Shown: positions 55,010 to 63,179 of the stretch, piece by piece
Position numbering within the stretch: the first letter of the stretch is position 1
Layout of the letters: the number at the start of each line of letters is the position of its first letter
Assembly (NCBI RefSeq): GCF_009604425.1
Contig: NZ_WEGI01000003.1
Coordinates: 62,001-126,000, forward strand
DNA: 64,000 nt
Direction of reading: 5' to 3'
Source of the DNA: Nocardia aurantia
Lineage (GTDB): Bacteria; Actinomycetota; Actinomycetes; Mycobacteriales; Mycobacteriaceae
Program-made: the position numbers and the translations under genes
Notes under the pieces: generated by a model
What the model was told of the DNA's origin: nothing
What the model saw: the letters and a program-made list of their open reading frames with translations, nothing else
Database searches by the model: none

Positions 55010-55930
55010 TCAGATGAGTGCCTTGTGCTTACGCAACCTGCGGCGCACGTCGGCCATCATCGAATGGGTGCCCATGGTTCGAACGAATCGGGGGATGAAC
55101 CGGTTCACGAATCCGACGAACAGGAAGAGATGGTCGAAGCGGCGCTGATCCGTCGCGGACCACCGCACCCGCAGCTGCTCGCGGAAGTGCGGCGGCAGGT
55201 AGCCGACGGTGAGGAACCGCAGCAGGTCGCCGAACAGCAGACGCAGGAACCACGGAATCATCCGCAGATGCAGTAGATCGTCGACGTAGGCGCGGACGGT
55301 CTCGTCGGTGGCGACCCGCCGGCAGGCCTCGTTCCAGTAGACGTCGAAGTCGGCGCGGGTCGCGGGCCACATCTCCTCGGTGACCTGCAGCGTGGTGCCC
55401 AGCGTCGAGGAGGTCGAGTAGAACGACTCCGCCTGCTCCGGGCTCATCTTCCCGTTGAGCAGTTGGTAGGAGTCCTCGAATCCGATGTACAGGCATGCGG
55501 CGACCCACAATTGGAGGTCGCGGTCGAAGGCGTTGTACTTCACCGCCGCGCCCGGTTCGGACCGGACCTGACGGTGGGCCACGTTGACCGCCTCGCGGAA
55601 GGCGTGCTTCTCCTCCGGACTGCCCAGGATCGCGACCGCGAGATAGGAAGCCGTGGTGCGCAGGCGTTTCCACGGATGCACCATCAGCGCGCCGGACTCG
55701 ACCCTGCTCTGTGCCACGCCGTAACCGACGCCGGGGAGCGCGAGCTGCATGGCGACATTGGCCGCGGCGCCGGAGAACTGCCAGAAGTCCAGCGCGTCCG
55801 CGAGCCGCGGCGGCCGCTTGCCGTCCGGGCGGTGGGTGCCGGGGATGGGGATCCGGGTCTGCGCCAGGGTGAGTGGCGGCGCGACCTCGGGTGGCGCGGC
55901 CGCGGCGGTGGTCTCGTGTGCCGTAGTCAT
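55010..55930 (-). CDS. DUF2236 (MpaB-like) oxygenase
   Basis: A 306-residue mainly helical protein of the MpaB/latex-clearing-protein-related family, with MVHPWKRLRTTASYLAVAILGS, the His in NVAHRQVR and the YNAFDRDLQLWVAACLYIGFEDSY block. The family includes b-type-haem or flavin-independent oxygenases acting on lipids or polymers. GAGGAGG lies about 11 bases before the ATG. It is divergent from the mce operon by about 250 bp and might modify its lipid cargo, which is speculative. Confidence 0.85.
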   Translation of the reverse strand: MTTAHETTAAAAPPEVAPPLTLAQTRIPIPGTHRPDGKRPPRLADALDFWQFSGAAANVAMQLALPGVGYGVAQSRVESGALMVHPWKRLRTTASYLAVAILGSPEEKHAFREAVNVAHRQVRSEPGAAVKYNAFDRDLQLWVAACLYIGFEDSYQLLNGKMSPEQAESFYSTSSTLGTTLQVTEEMWPATRADFDVYWNEACRRVATDETVRAYVDDLLHLRMIPWFLRLLFGDLLRFLTVGYLPPHFREQLRVRWSATDQRRFDHLFLFVGFVNRFIPRFVRTMGTHSMMADVRRRLRKHKALI

Positions 55931-56038
55931 GCGAATCGCATCCTCCTCGTCCCCGACCGGCCCTGCGCCGACCGGTCGATGCAACACTATGTTACCGGTC
56001 ATTCTTGCCATGTAGAAACACCTGAGCGAGGAAAGGCG

Positions 56039-56066
56039 TTGTAAATACGAGTTTCTGCCTTACTAT
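56039..56066 (+). promoter_or_regulatory. Promoter candidate of the mce operon
   Basis: TTGTAA (56039-56044), a 16-bp spacer and TACTAT (56061-56066) form a good sigma-70-like match in the A+T-rich divergent region, about 120 bp before the first small ORF. Confidence 0.45.
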
Positions 56067-56185
56067 GTGTCTGCTGGTTCTCGGCATGATGCCGGATCGT
56101 CGGATGTCTTGCCGGGCCGCGGAACGTCGCGGGGACCACGCGCGCAACGCGATGGGGCGGGCGCGCGCCCGGGGACGGGGACGGG

Positions 56186-56431
56186 ATGCGAAAGGACGTG
56201 CGGGACGTGCTGAAACGCTTGGATCGGTTACTCGCCTACGAGATGAAGGTGTCCGAGTTCCTGGGCACACTGCTCATCCTCGGCATCCCCTACGGGCTCG
56301 TCGGGGTGGTCTGGAGCCTCACCCACACCGCACACCTGAAGCAGCTGCACGGCATCGATGTCGTCGTCTCGTTCCTCGGATCGATCGTGTGCTGGCCGGT
56401 GCTCACCTTCGCGAATGTGTGCATGACGTAG
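56186..56431 (+). CDS. Small two-helix membrane protein at the head of the mce operon
   Basis: An 81-residue protein. An amphipathic N-terminus (VLKRLDRLLAYEMKVSEFLG) is followed by two membrane helices (about residues 25-46 and 58-76). GTGs at 56198 and 56207 are alternative starts; AAAGGA lies 11 bases before 56207. The stop TAG is directly followed by the ATG of the next small ORF, in the same frame. I do not know its function. Its position suggests an accessory of the YrbE permease complex. Confidence 0.65.
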   Translation: MRKDVRDVLKRLDRLLAYEMKVSEFLGTLLILGIPYGLVGVVWSLTHTAHLKQLHGIDVVVSFLGSIVCWPVLTFANVCMT

Positions 56432-56620
56432 ATGATGATCCTGATCCGGCTCATCGACCTCCTCGTGATCGGGGTGAAGGTCCTCGGTGGGCGAACGAAT
56501 GTGAACCCGGTCCTGCGTTACGGACTGTGGGTGGCCGTGTTGTTCACTGTCGCAGCGGGTTTCGCCGTCCTCGGCGTGCTGCTGGTGTTGTTGCAGCATT
56601 CCCTGGAGGGCACCTCATGA
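56432..56620 (+). CDS. Second small membrane protein of the mce operon
   Basis: A 62-residue protein with two hydrophobic stretches (LIRLIDLLVIGVKVLG and YGLWVAVLFTVAAGFAVLGVLLVLL). It starts immediately after the TAG of the first small ORF without its own ribosome site and stays in the same frame, so one nonsense codon separates the two. Its stop overlaps the yrbE start (ATGA). It is either a coupled partner or the second half of a longer protein split by the TAG. Confidence 0.6.
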   Translation: MMILIRLIDLLVIGVKVLGGRTNVNPVLRYGLWVAVLFTVAAGFAVLGVLLVLLQHSLEGTS

Positions 56621-57492
56621 CCGTCACCGTGCCGCGGGCCGAGGTCTCCGAACCCGCCCCGGAACCGACCGAACTGGCGAGGATAGGCGCGAGCGCGCGC
56701 GGGTTGTGGCGCCGGCATCCGCAGCAGTCGCTGGAAACCCTGGGACGACAGGTGGATCTGGCCCGCGACGCGCTGCGCCAGCTGGTCGTCTCGATCGTGA
56801 CCGGCCGATTCCCCTACCGCGAGTTCATCAAACAGTGTGCGTTCATGACCAGTGTGTCGGCGGCTCCGACGGTGCTGGTGGCCATTCCGATCGCCGTGGT
56901 GGTGTCGATCCAGGTCGGTGCGCTGGTCAATCAGGTCGGCGCGACCACGTTCATCGGCGCGGTGGCCGGGCTGGGCATCCTCCGGCAGGGCGCGCCGCTG
57001 GTCACCTCGCTCATGATCGCGGGCGCGGTCGGCTCGGCGATCACCGCCGACCTCGGCTCCCGGACCATCCGCGAGGAGATCGACGCGATGATGGTGATGG
57101 GCGTCGACCCGGTGCGGCGACTGGTCGCGCCGCGCATGGCGGCGGCGGTGCTGGTGAGCATGCTGCTGTGCGGCTTCATCGTGTTCGTCGGCTTCGCCAC
57201 CGCCTACATGTTCAACGTCTACGCGCAGCACGGCACGCCGGGCTCCTTCATCAGCTCGTTCGCCTCCTTCGCGGTGGCGAACGACATGCTGGTGGCGCTG
57301 GTCAAGGCGGCGATCTTCGGGCTGCTGACCGCGATCATCGCCTGTGACGTGGGCCTGCACGCGCACGGCGGTCCCGGCGGGGTAGCGCAGGCGGTGAACT
57401 CGGCGGTGGTGAGCTCGGCGCTGATGCTGTTCGCCACCAACATCCTGCTGACCCAGCTCTACAACACGATCTCGCCGGCGAAGGTGGTGTGA
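56617..57492 (+). CDS. yrbEA: YrbE/MlaE-family ABC permease, A subunit of the mce transporter
   Basis: A 291-residue MlaE-type permease. It has the FPYREFIKQCAFMTSVSAAPTVLVAIP entry, the GQ-like RQGAPLVTSLMIAGAVGSAITADLG and EEIDAMMVMGVDPVRRLVAPR signature, and five or so membrane helices. It forms the membrane channel of the lipid importer with the B subunit and the MlaF-type ATPase MceG, which is not in this window. GGAGGG precedes the ATG. Confidence 0.95.
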   Translation: MTVTVPRAEVSEPAPEPTELARIGASARGLWRRHPQQSLETLGRQVDLARDALRQLVVSIVTGRFPYREFIKQCAFMTSVSAAPTVLVAIPIAVVVSIQVGALVNQVGATTFIGAVAGLGILRQGAPLVTSLMIAGAVGSAITADLGSRTIREEIDAMMVMGVDPVRRLVAPRMAAAVLVSMLLCGFIVFVGFATAYMFNVYAQHGTPGSFISSFASFAVANDMLVALVKAAIFGLLTAIIACDVGLHAHGGPGGVAQAVNSAVVSSALMLFATNILLTQLYNTISPAKVV

Positions 57493-57493
57493 G

Positions 57494-58357
57494 ATGGGCA
57501 GCACGTACACGCCCCCCGCGCTGCGGCCGGTGCGGATGGCCGCGAACGTGGCCGCCGCACCGGTGCAGGCGAACCGCCGGCTGGGGCATCAGGTCATCAC
57601 CTTCTTCCAGGCGCTGTTCGCGATTCCCTTCGTGATGAAGCACTATCGGCGAGAGGTACTGCGGCTGACCGCGGATGTCGCGTGGGGCAACGGATCTCTC
57701 GTGGTCGGCGGCGGCACCATCGGAGTCGTCGTGGCGCTGTGCGGTTTCGGTGGCATCACCGTCGGCATGGAGTCGTTCACGGCGCTGAACCTGCTCACCA
57801 TGAGCCCCCTCACCGGCGCCATCTCCGGCTTCGCCACCACGCGCGAGCTGGCACCGATCGTCGCGACGCTCGCCTTCGCGATCCAGGCCGGCTGCCGGTT
57901 CACCGCGCAGCTCGGCGCGATGCGCATCTCCGAGGAGATCGACGCGCTGGAATCCATTGCCATCCGGCCACTTCCGTATCTGATCAGCACCCGCATGGTC
58001 GCGTCGACGCTGACCATCGTGCCGCTCTACAGCGTGGGGCTGGCGAGCGCGTACCTCACCACGAAACTGTCGGTGCTGCTGCTGGGGGGCACCACCGCGG
58101 GGACCTACGACCACTACTTCTATCAATTCCTGCTGGGACCGGACGTGTTCTGGTCGTTGCTCAAGGTCGTCGTGTTCGTGATGATCGCGACGTTCATCCA
58201 GTGCTACTACGGCTACGTCGCCACCGGCGGACCCGAAGGGGTCGGGGTGGCGGCCGGGCGCGCGATCAAGATGGTCATCGTCGTCACCGTCTTCACGGAT
58301 CTGTTCATGACACTGGCGATCTGGGGTATCGACCCCGGCTTCCGGATCTCGGGATAG
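57494..58357 (+). CDS. yrbEB: YrbE/MlaE-family ABC permease, B subunit
   Basis: A 287-residue partner permease with TTRELAPIVATLAFAIQAGCRFTAQLGAMRISEEIDALESIAIRPLPYLISTRM, the conserved EQ-loop-type region that contacts the ATPase. It begins one base after the yrbEA stop and is followed 7 bp later by mceA, so it is clearly in the same operon. Confidence 0.95.
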   Translation: MGSTYTPPALRPVRMAANVAAAPVQANRRLGHQVITFFQALFAIPFVMKHYRREVLRLTADVAWGNGSLVVGGGTIGVVVALCGFGGITVGMESFTALNLLTMSPLTGAISGFATTRELAPIVATLAFAIQAGCRFTAQLGAMRISEEIDALESIAIRPLPYLISTRMVASTLTIVPLYSVGLASAYLTTKLSVLLLGGTTAGTYDHYFYQFLLGPDVFWSLLKVVVFVMIATFIQCYYGYVATGGPEGVGVAAGRAIKMVIVVTVFTDLFMTLAIWGIDPGFRISG

Positions 58358-58364
58358 GGGCGCG

Positions 58365-59996
58365 ATGATTCTGGATCCCAGCGGGCGCGGCGCCACGGCC
58401 CGGCAGCTCACCCTGGCCGGGCTCGGCATGATCACCGCCATCGCCCTCGTGCTGTTCCTGCTCGGGCTGCGCTACACCGGCCGCTTCGAGGAGAAGACCA
58501 CCGTGACAGCGGTGCTCACCAGCACCGGCGACGGGCTGCCGGCCCGCGCGGACGTGAAGTTCCGCGGCATGATCGTCGGCCGCGTCGAGGATGTCGCGGT
58601 GGCCGCGCGCGGCGAGAGCCAGCGGGCCGTGCTGGCACTGCAACCGCAAGTGGTACAGAGCATTCCGGCGACCGTGGCGGCGCGGGTGGTGCCGTCCAAC
58701 ATCTTCGGCGTGACGGCGGTGGAACTCGTCGACACCACGGCGACGTCCGCGACGTTGCGCGCGGGGGCGACGATCCCGGAGGACCACAGCGCGGCGACCG
58801 TGCAGTTGCAGACCGCGCTGGACGTGTTGCGCACGGTGCTGAACAACATCCAGCCGGAGAAACTGGGGCGGGTGCTGTCCACGCTCGCGGCCGCGCTGGA
58901 TCCCTCGGCCCGGGTTCCCGGGTCCACCGTGGAACGGCTGGACCGGTGGCTCACCGAGGTGCGCGGCACCGACGGGATCGGCGATCTGCTCGGCAATCTG
59001 GGCCGCGCGGCGTCGGCGCTGAGCGTATCGGCGCCGGATCTGGTGGATACGCTCGCGAAGTCGGTCACCACCGCCCGCACGCTCACCGAACAGCGCACGG
59101 CCCTGGTGCAGCTGCTCACCGGCGGCGGCCACGCCGTGGACACCGTGAACGGCCTGTTCGCCCGCAATCCCGATTCCGGGAAGTTCCTGGTGTCCGGCCT
59201 GAACGGCCTGTTCGCCAGCCTGGCCGAGGATCCGCAGGCCATCCCGTACGCGATCGCGACGTTGAACACCGCGCTGCAACGACTGCAGGGCACCTTCACC
59301 TTCGGTCCGAAGAAACAGATGCTGTGGAAGATGGACGTGTCGTTCACGCCCTTCCAGCAGTACACGGCGAAGGACTGCCCGCACTACGGGCCGATGGCCG
59401 GCCCGCGTTGCGGTGGCTCCAGCGTGCCGGATGTCGCTCCGCCACAGGACTATCCGCCGCAGCTGATGCCGCACCGGCTCGAGGCGGCCGGTCCCGCGCC
59501 GGTCGTCCCGGCGCTGCCCACCGGACCGGGAGCGCCTGCCGTGCCGGGAGCGCCTGCCGTGCCGAATGTGCCGGGGATTCCGGGCTTTCCGATGATCCCG
59601 GCGATTCCGGGTATCACCGCGCCGGCGGCGCCCAATGCTGCCGGGCCGGTGGGGCCCGGTGCCGCTGCGCCCGCAGCGCCCGCAGCGCCGAATGCCGGCG
59701 GGCCGGTGGGGCCAGGTGCCGCTGCGCCCGCGGCGCCGAATGCCGGCGGGTCGGTGGGGCCCGGCGGGGCGGGCTCGGGCCCGCCCACGCCCGGCGCGGC
59801 GAATCCCGGTGGGCCGGCGACTGATTCCGGGTCGCCCGGCGCGTACCCCGGCGGGGCGGATACCGAGCCCGCCGGACTGCGCGGCGCCGACGCTGTCGCG
59901 GCGCTCGTCGGCGGTACGCCGAACATGGCGCAGGTCCTGCTGCTGTCGCCGGTACTGGCCGGTGGCTATCTGGTTCCCGCGGACGGGGAGGGCTGA
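58365..59996 (+). CDS. mceA: MceA substrate-binding/tunnel protein with collagen-like tail
   Basis: A 543-residue MCE protein. One N-terminal membrane helix (18-37), an MCE beta-barrel domain (about 44-125; LPARADVKFRGMIVGRVEDV) and a helical tunnel-forming region to about residue 330 are followed by an unusual C-terminal tail of roughly 200 residues rich in Pro, Gly and Ala, with repeated APNAGGPVGPGAAAPA units. MceA with B-F forms the hexameric conduit that carries lipids from the outer mycolate layer to the permease. The tail may lie in the wall. Confidence 0.93.
   Translation: MILDPSGRGATARQLTLAGLGMITAIALVLFLLGLRYTGRFEEKTTVTAVLTSTGDGLPARADVKFRGMIVGRVEDVAVAARGESQRAVLALQPQVVQSIPATVAARVVPSNIFGVTAVELVDTTATSATLRAGATIPEDHSAATVQLQTALDVLRTVLNNIQPEKLGRVLSTLAAALDPSARVPGSTVERLDRWLTEVRGTDGIGDLLGNLGRAASALSVSAPDLVDTLAKSVTTARTLTEQRTALVQLLTGGGHAVDTVNGLFARNPDSGKFLVSGLNGLFASLAEDPQAIPYAIATLNTALQRLQGTFTFGPKKQMLWKMDVSFTPFQQYTAKDCPHYGPMAGPRCGGSSVPDVAPPQDYPPQLMPHRLEAAGPAPVVPALPTGPGAPAVPGAPAVPNVPGIPGFPMIPAIPGITAPAAPNAAGPVGPGAAAPAAPAAPNAGGPVGPGAAAPAAPNAGGSVGPGGAGSGPPTPGAANPGGPATDSGSPGAYPGGADTEPAGLRGADAVAALVGGTPNMAQVLLLSPVLAGGYLVPADGEG
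59620..59775 (+). repeat. Tandem repeat encoding the MceA collagen-like tail
   Basis: About three imperfect copies of a 45-60-bp GC-rich unit lie in frame within mceA. They encode APNA(A/G)G(P/S)VGPG-type blocks. They could vary in number by slippage between strains. Confidence 0.75.
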
Positions 59997-59998
59997 TC

Positions 59999-61021
59999 GT
60001 GAAATCCGGAAAGGCGCTGGCGGGCTTCGGGATCTTCGCCGTGATCGCGATAGTGCTCTCGTACACGATCTATTCCACCCTGGAACGGTCGGTTCCCGGT
60101 CGTACGCACGACTATTCGGCGGTTTTCTCCGATGTGCTGGGTCTGCGGGTCGGCGACGACATCCGGATGGCCGGGGTGCGGGTCGGCCGGGTCGACAAGA
60201 TCGACTTCACCGACGGGTACCGGGCCGCGGTCGGATTCCGGATCCAGAGCGATCAGCATCCGACCAGCACGACCAAGGCGATGGTGCGCTACCAGAATCT
60301 GATCGGGCAGCGCTACATCGCGCTGCTGCCGGGTAAGGATCCCGGGCAGCCGCTGCCGGCCGGTGGCCGGATCCCGATCGAGCGGACCGAGCCGTCCTTC
60401 GACGTCTCCTCGCTGTTGTCGGGATTCGAACCGCTGTTCAGTGTGCTGCAACCGGATCAGGTGAACTCGCTGTCCGAAACGCTGATCCAGGCCCTGCAGG
60501 GCAACGGGGTGTCGCTGAGTGCGCTGGTGACCCAGGCGGCACAGCTGGCGACCACCTTCGGGCAGCGCGATCGCATCCTCGGCGAGGTGATCACCAATCT
60601 CAGCAGTGTCATCGACGGCCTGTCGCATCGCAGCAACGAGCTGGAAACCTTGATCACCCAGGCGCGTTCGCTGGTGGAGGCGCTGTACGCACAGGGCACC
60701 GCGCTGAAATCGTCGGTGGAACGCGTTGCGACGGCGACGGATTCGCTGTCGGGCATCATCGCGCAGGTGCAGCCGAACCTGGCCGACGCTCAGCACCAGG
60801 CCACCGCGGGTGTCGCGCTGCTGCTGCTCAACGGCGCCTCGCTGGACCAGGTCGCGGTGGAGTTCCCCGACATCTTCAACGCCGTCGCGCGATTCAGCAG
60901 CTACGGCACCTACGGCAACGCCTACATCTGCAGCCTGGACGTGTCGCTGTGGGGCGTGCTCTTCCCGCCCGGACTGTTCAATCAGGTGGGCGGCCAGTCC
61001 CATTCGGAGGTGTGCCGATGA
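59999..61021 (+). CDS. mceB: MceB
   Basis: A 340-residue MCE-family protein. The N-terminal helix (about residues 5-24) is followed by an MCE domain (SDVLGLRVGDDIRMAGVRVGRVDKIDF, about 44-70) and a long helical region with SSLLSGFEPLFSVLQPDQVNSLSETLIQALQG. It ends with a Cys-containing VSLWGVLFPPGLFNQVGGQ segment typical of MceB. The GTG start lies 2 bp after the mceA stop. Its stop overlaps the mceC start. Confidence 0.93.
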   Translation: MKSGKALAGFGIFAVIAIVLSYTIYSTLERSVPGRTHDYSAVFSDVLGLRVGDDIRMAGVRVGRVDKIDFTDGYRAAVGFRIQSDQHPTSTTKAMVRYQNLIGQRYIALLPGKDPGQPLPAGGRIPIERTEPSFDVSSLLSGFEPLFSVLQPDQVNSLSETLIQALQGNGVSLSALVTQAAQLATTFGQRDRILGEVITNLSSVIDGLSHRSNELETLITQARSLVEALYAQGTALKSSVERVATATDSLSGIIAQVQPNLADAQHQATAGVALLLLNGASLDQVAVEFPDIFNAVARFSSYGTYGNAYICSLDVSLWGVLFPPGLFNQVGGQSHSEVCR

Positions 61022-62055
61022 CGACACGACCACGCCGGTTCCGGGTTCCGGCGATCCGCTACCCCGGTTTCCTGGCCAACCGTTATCTGCGGCTGGGCCT
61101 GATCGCCGCCGGCGTCGTGGTGCTGTTGCTGGTCGGCTCGACCGTGCTGAAGCAGGCCCGGCTCGGAGACCGCGCCATCTCGGCGGAATTCGAACAGGCC
61201 GCCGGGCTGCGCCCGGGGGCGACGGTCGACGTGTCCGGCATCGAGGTCGGGCAGGTGTCGAGCGTCGCGCTCGACAAGGGCAAGGTGCTGGTCGGCATGA
61301 AGGTGCGTCGCGACATCCGGCTCGGTGACGACGCGCGGGCGGCTATCGAACTCTCGACGATCCTCGGCCGGTTGCACGTGGATCTGACGCCCGGTAGCGG
61401 ACCGAGCTTGCCGGGCAACCGGATTCGGCTCGATCACACCTCGGTGCCGTACAACCTCGGCAAGGTCATCCAGGATCCGCAGTACAAGTCGTCGTTCGAG
61501 CGGATCGAGCGGCTCGACCCGCAGAAACTGCGGCAGGCATTGGATCTGGTGAACCAGCAGATGGGCGACTCGCCTCAGCTGGCCGTCCAGGCGCTCGACA
61601 GCGTCGGTGCGCTGGCGAAGGTGGTCAACGATCGCCGCGACGAGGTGGACACGCTGCTGAAGGGCATGGACAAGGTGTCGGAACTGGTCGCCGACAACCA
61701 GAACAGCGTGCTGTTGCTGCTGACCCGCGGCGAGGCGATCGGCAGGGCCGTGCAGCAGCGGCAGACGCTGCTGAAGCAATTGCTCGACAACATCGCGTCG
61801 CTGTCGAAACTGTTGCAGCAGATGGGTTTGGAGAACAACAACCAACTGTCGCCGCTGATCGGCGATCTGAACACCATGTCCGAGGGCCTGCAGAAGAACC
61901 AGGCCAACCTGGACCGGCTCTATCAGGTGATGCCGGTGGCGCTGCGTCAGTTCGACAACGTGCTCGGCGACGGTCCCTACGGAAATGTCTACGCGCCGTG
62001 GATTTTCCCGGACAACTGGCTGTGCTTCGCGCAGGCCGTCGCCGGATGCAAGTGA
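61018..62055 (+). CDS. mceC: MceC
   Basis: A 345-residue MCE protein. An N-terminal helix (about 26-46), an MCE domain (EQAAGLRPGATVDVSGIEVGQVSSVAL) and a long helical/coiled segment with Gln- and Asn-rich stretches (GLENNNQLSPLIGDLNTM) end in YAPWIFPDNWLCFAQAVAGCK. It is coupled to mceB by ATGA overlap. It is the third subunit of the conduit. Confidence 0.93.
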   Translation: MTTRPRRFRVPAIRYPGFLANRYLRLGLIAAGVVVLLLVGSTVLKQARLGDRAISAEFEQAAGLRPGATVDVSGIEVGQVSSVALDKGKVLVGMKVRRDIRLGDDARAAIELSTILGRLHVDLTPGSGPSLPGNRIRLDHTSVPYNLGKVIQDPQYKSSFERIERLDPQKLRQALDLVNQQMGDSPQLAVQALDSVGALAKVVNDRRDEVDTLLKGMDKVSELVADNQNSVLLLLTRGEAIGRAVQQRQTLLKQLLDNIASLSKLLQQMGLENNNQLSPLIGDLNTMSEGLQKNQANLDRLYQVMPVALRQFDNVLGDGPYGNVYAPWIFPDNWLCFAQAVAGCK

Positions 62056-62069
62056 GGCGGGGAGCAGCA

Positions 62070-63179
62070 ATGACGAGATTCGGAAATCGGGTGAAGACGG
62101 CCGTGCTGTGCGCCGTCGCCTCGCTCACCTCGGCGTGCGGACTGCTGCCGAGCACCCTGACCGCGGTGCCGAACCAGTACCTCGGCAGTCGCATGACCGT
62201 GACCGCCGACTTCGAGAACGTCGCCGGCCTGTACGCGGGCAACGACGTCGCGGTGCTGGGCGTTCCGGTCGGCACCGTCGCCTCGGTGACGCCGAAGGGC
62301 ACCTACGTGCAGGTGGTCATGTCGCTGGACCGCGGTGTGCAGATTCCCGCCGATGCCATGGCGGCGCTGGTGAATCCGCAGCTGATCACCAATCGGCACG
62401 TCGAGCTGGCGCCGGCCTACACCGGGACCGGCCCGACTCTCACCGACGGCGCCTATATTCCCCTGCAGCGCACCAGGGTTCCGGTCGAGCTGGATCGCAT
62501 CCTGGAGAACTTCGCGCAGCTCGGTGACGCGCTGAAGGGCGACAACCAGACCGGCCCGCTGGCCAGCCGGGTGTTGTTCCCGTTGCTGAACGGCAACGGT
62601 GATCGGCTGCGGGAAACCCTCGACGCCTTGTCCTCCGCGTTCGAAGTGACCTTCGCCAACAAGGACCAGATCTCCACCACCATCATCAAACTCAACGACA
62701 TCACCCAGGTGATCGCGTCCAACGACCAGACGGTGCGCGACTTCAGCGGGCGGCTGACCGAATTGGTGCGACTGATGGGTGACCAGGCGCCGGGTATCCA
62801 GGCGGTGCTGACCCAGCTCGACGATTTCGTCACCGACACCGCGAGCCTGGTGGGGGAGAACAAGCAACAGCTGGCCGGGGCCCTGAACCGGTTCCTGAGC
62901 ATCACCGCGGACATGCGGGCGAACTCGCGCAACCTCACCGAGATCGTGGACCTGTTCCCGCTCACGTTCCAGAATCTGTCCAATGCCACCAGCCGGGACG
63001 ACCGGGCGCTGCGATTGCATGCGCTGCTGGACAAGTCGGTGCTCGACAGCGAGGCGTTGTCGACGTTCTGCGAGCGGATCCAGATGCGCCTGGACGGCTG
63101 CCGCACCGGCAAAATCCAGGACTTCGGTCCCGACTTCGGCCTCACCGCCGCACTGTTGGGGATTGCGAACGCGAAATGA
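62070..63179 (+). CDS. mceD: MceD, possibly lipid-anchored
   Basis: A 369-residue MCE protein. The N-terminal hydrophobic segment ends LTSACGLLPS at about residue 23, which resembles a lipobox with a suboptimal -3 residue, so lipid attachment is possible. The MCE domain (ENVAGLYAGNDVAVLGVPVGTVASV) and the helical region follow. The start at 62070 has GGAG upstream. It overlaps the next gene by 4 bases. Confidence 0.9.
   Translation: MTRFGNRVKTAVLCAVASLTSACGLLPSTLTAVPNQYLGSRMTVTADFENVAGLYAGNDVAVLGVPVGTVASVTPKGTYVQVVMSLDRGVQIPADAMAALVNPQLITNRHVELAPAYTGTGPTLTDGAYIPLQRTRVPVELDRILENFAQLGDALKGDNQTGPLASRVLFPLLNGNGDRLRETLDALSSAFEVTFANKDQISTTIIKLNDITQVIASNDQTVRDFSGRLTELVRLMGDQAPGIQAVLTQLDDFVTDTASLVGENKQQLAGALNRFLSITADMRANSRNLTEIVDLFPLTFQNLSNATSRDDRALRLHALLDKSVLDSEALSTFCERIQMRLDGCRTGKIQDFGPDFGLTAALLGIANAK

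Noticed and set aside
59620..59775. Repeats as a CRISPR array
   Set aside because: The repeats are in frame, imperfect, without unique spacers, and encode the MceA Pro/Gly tail.
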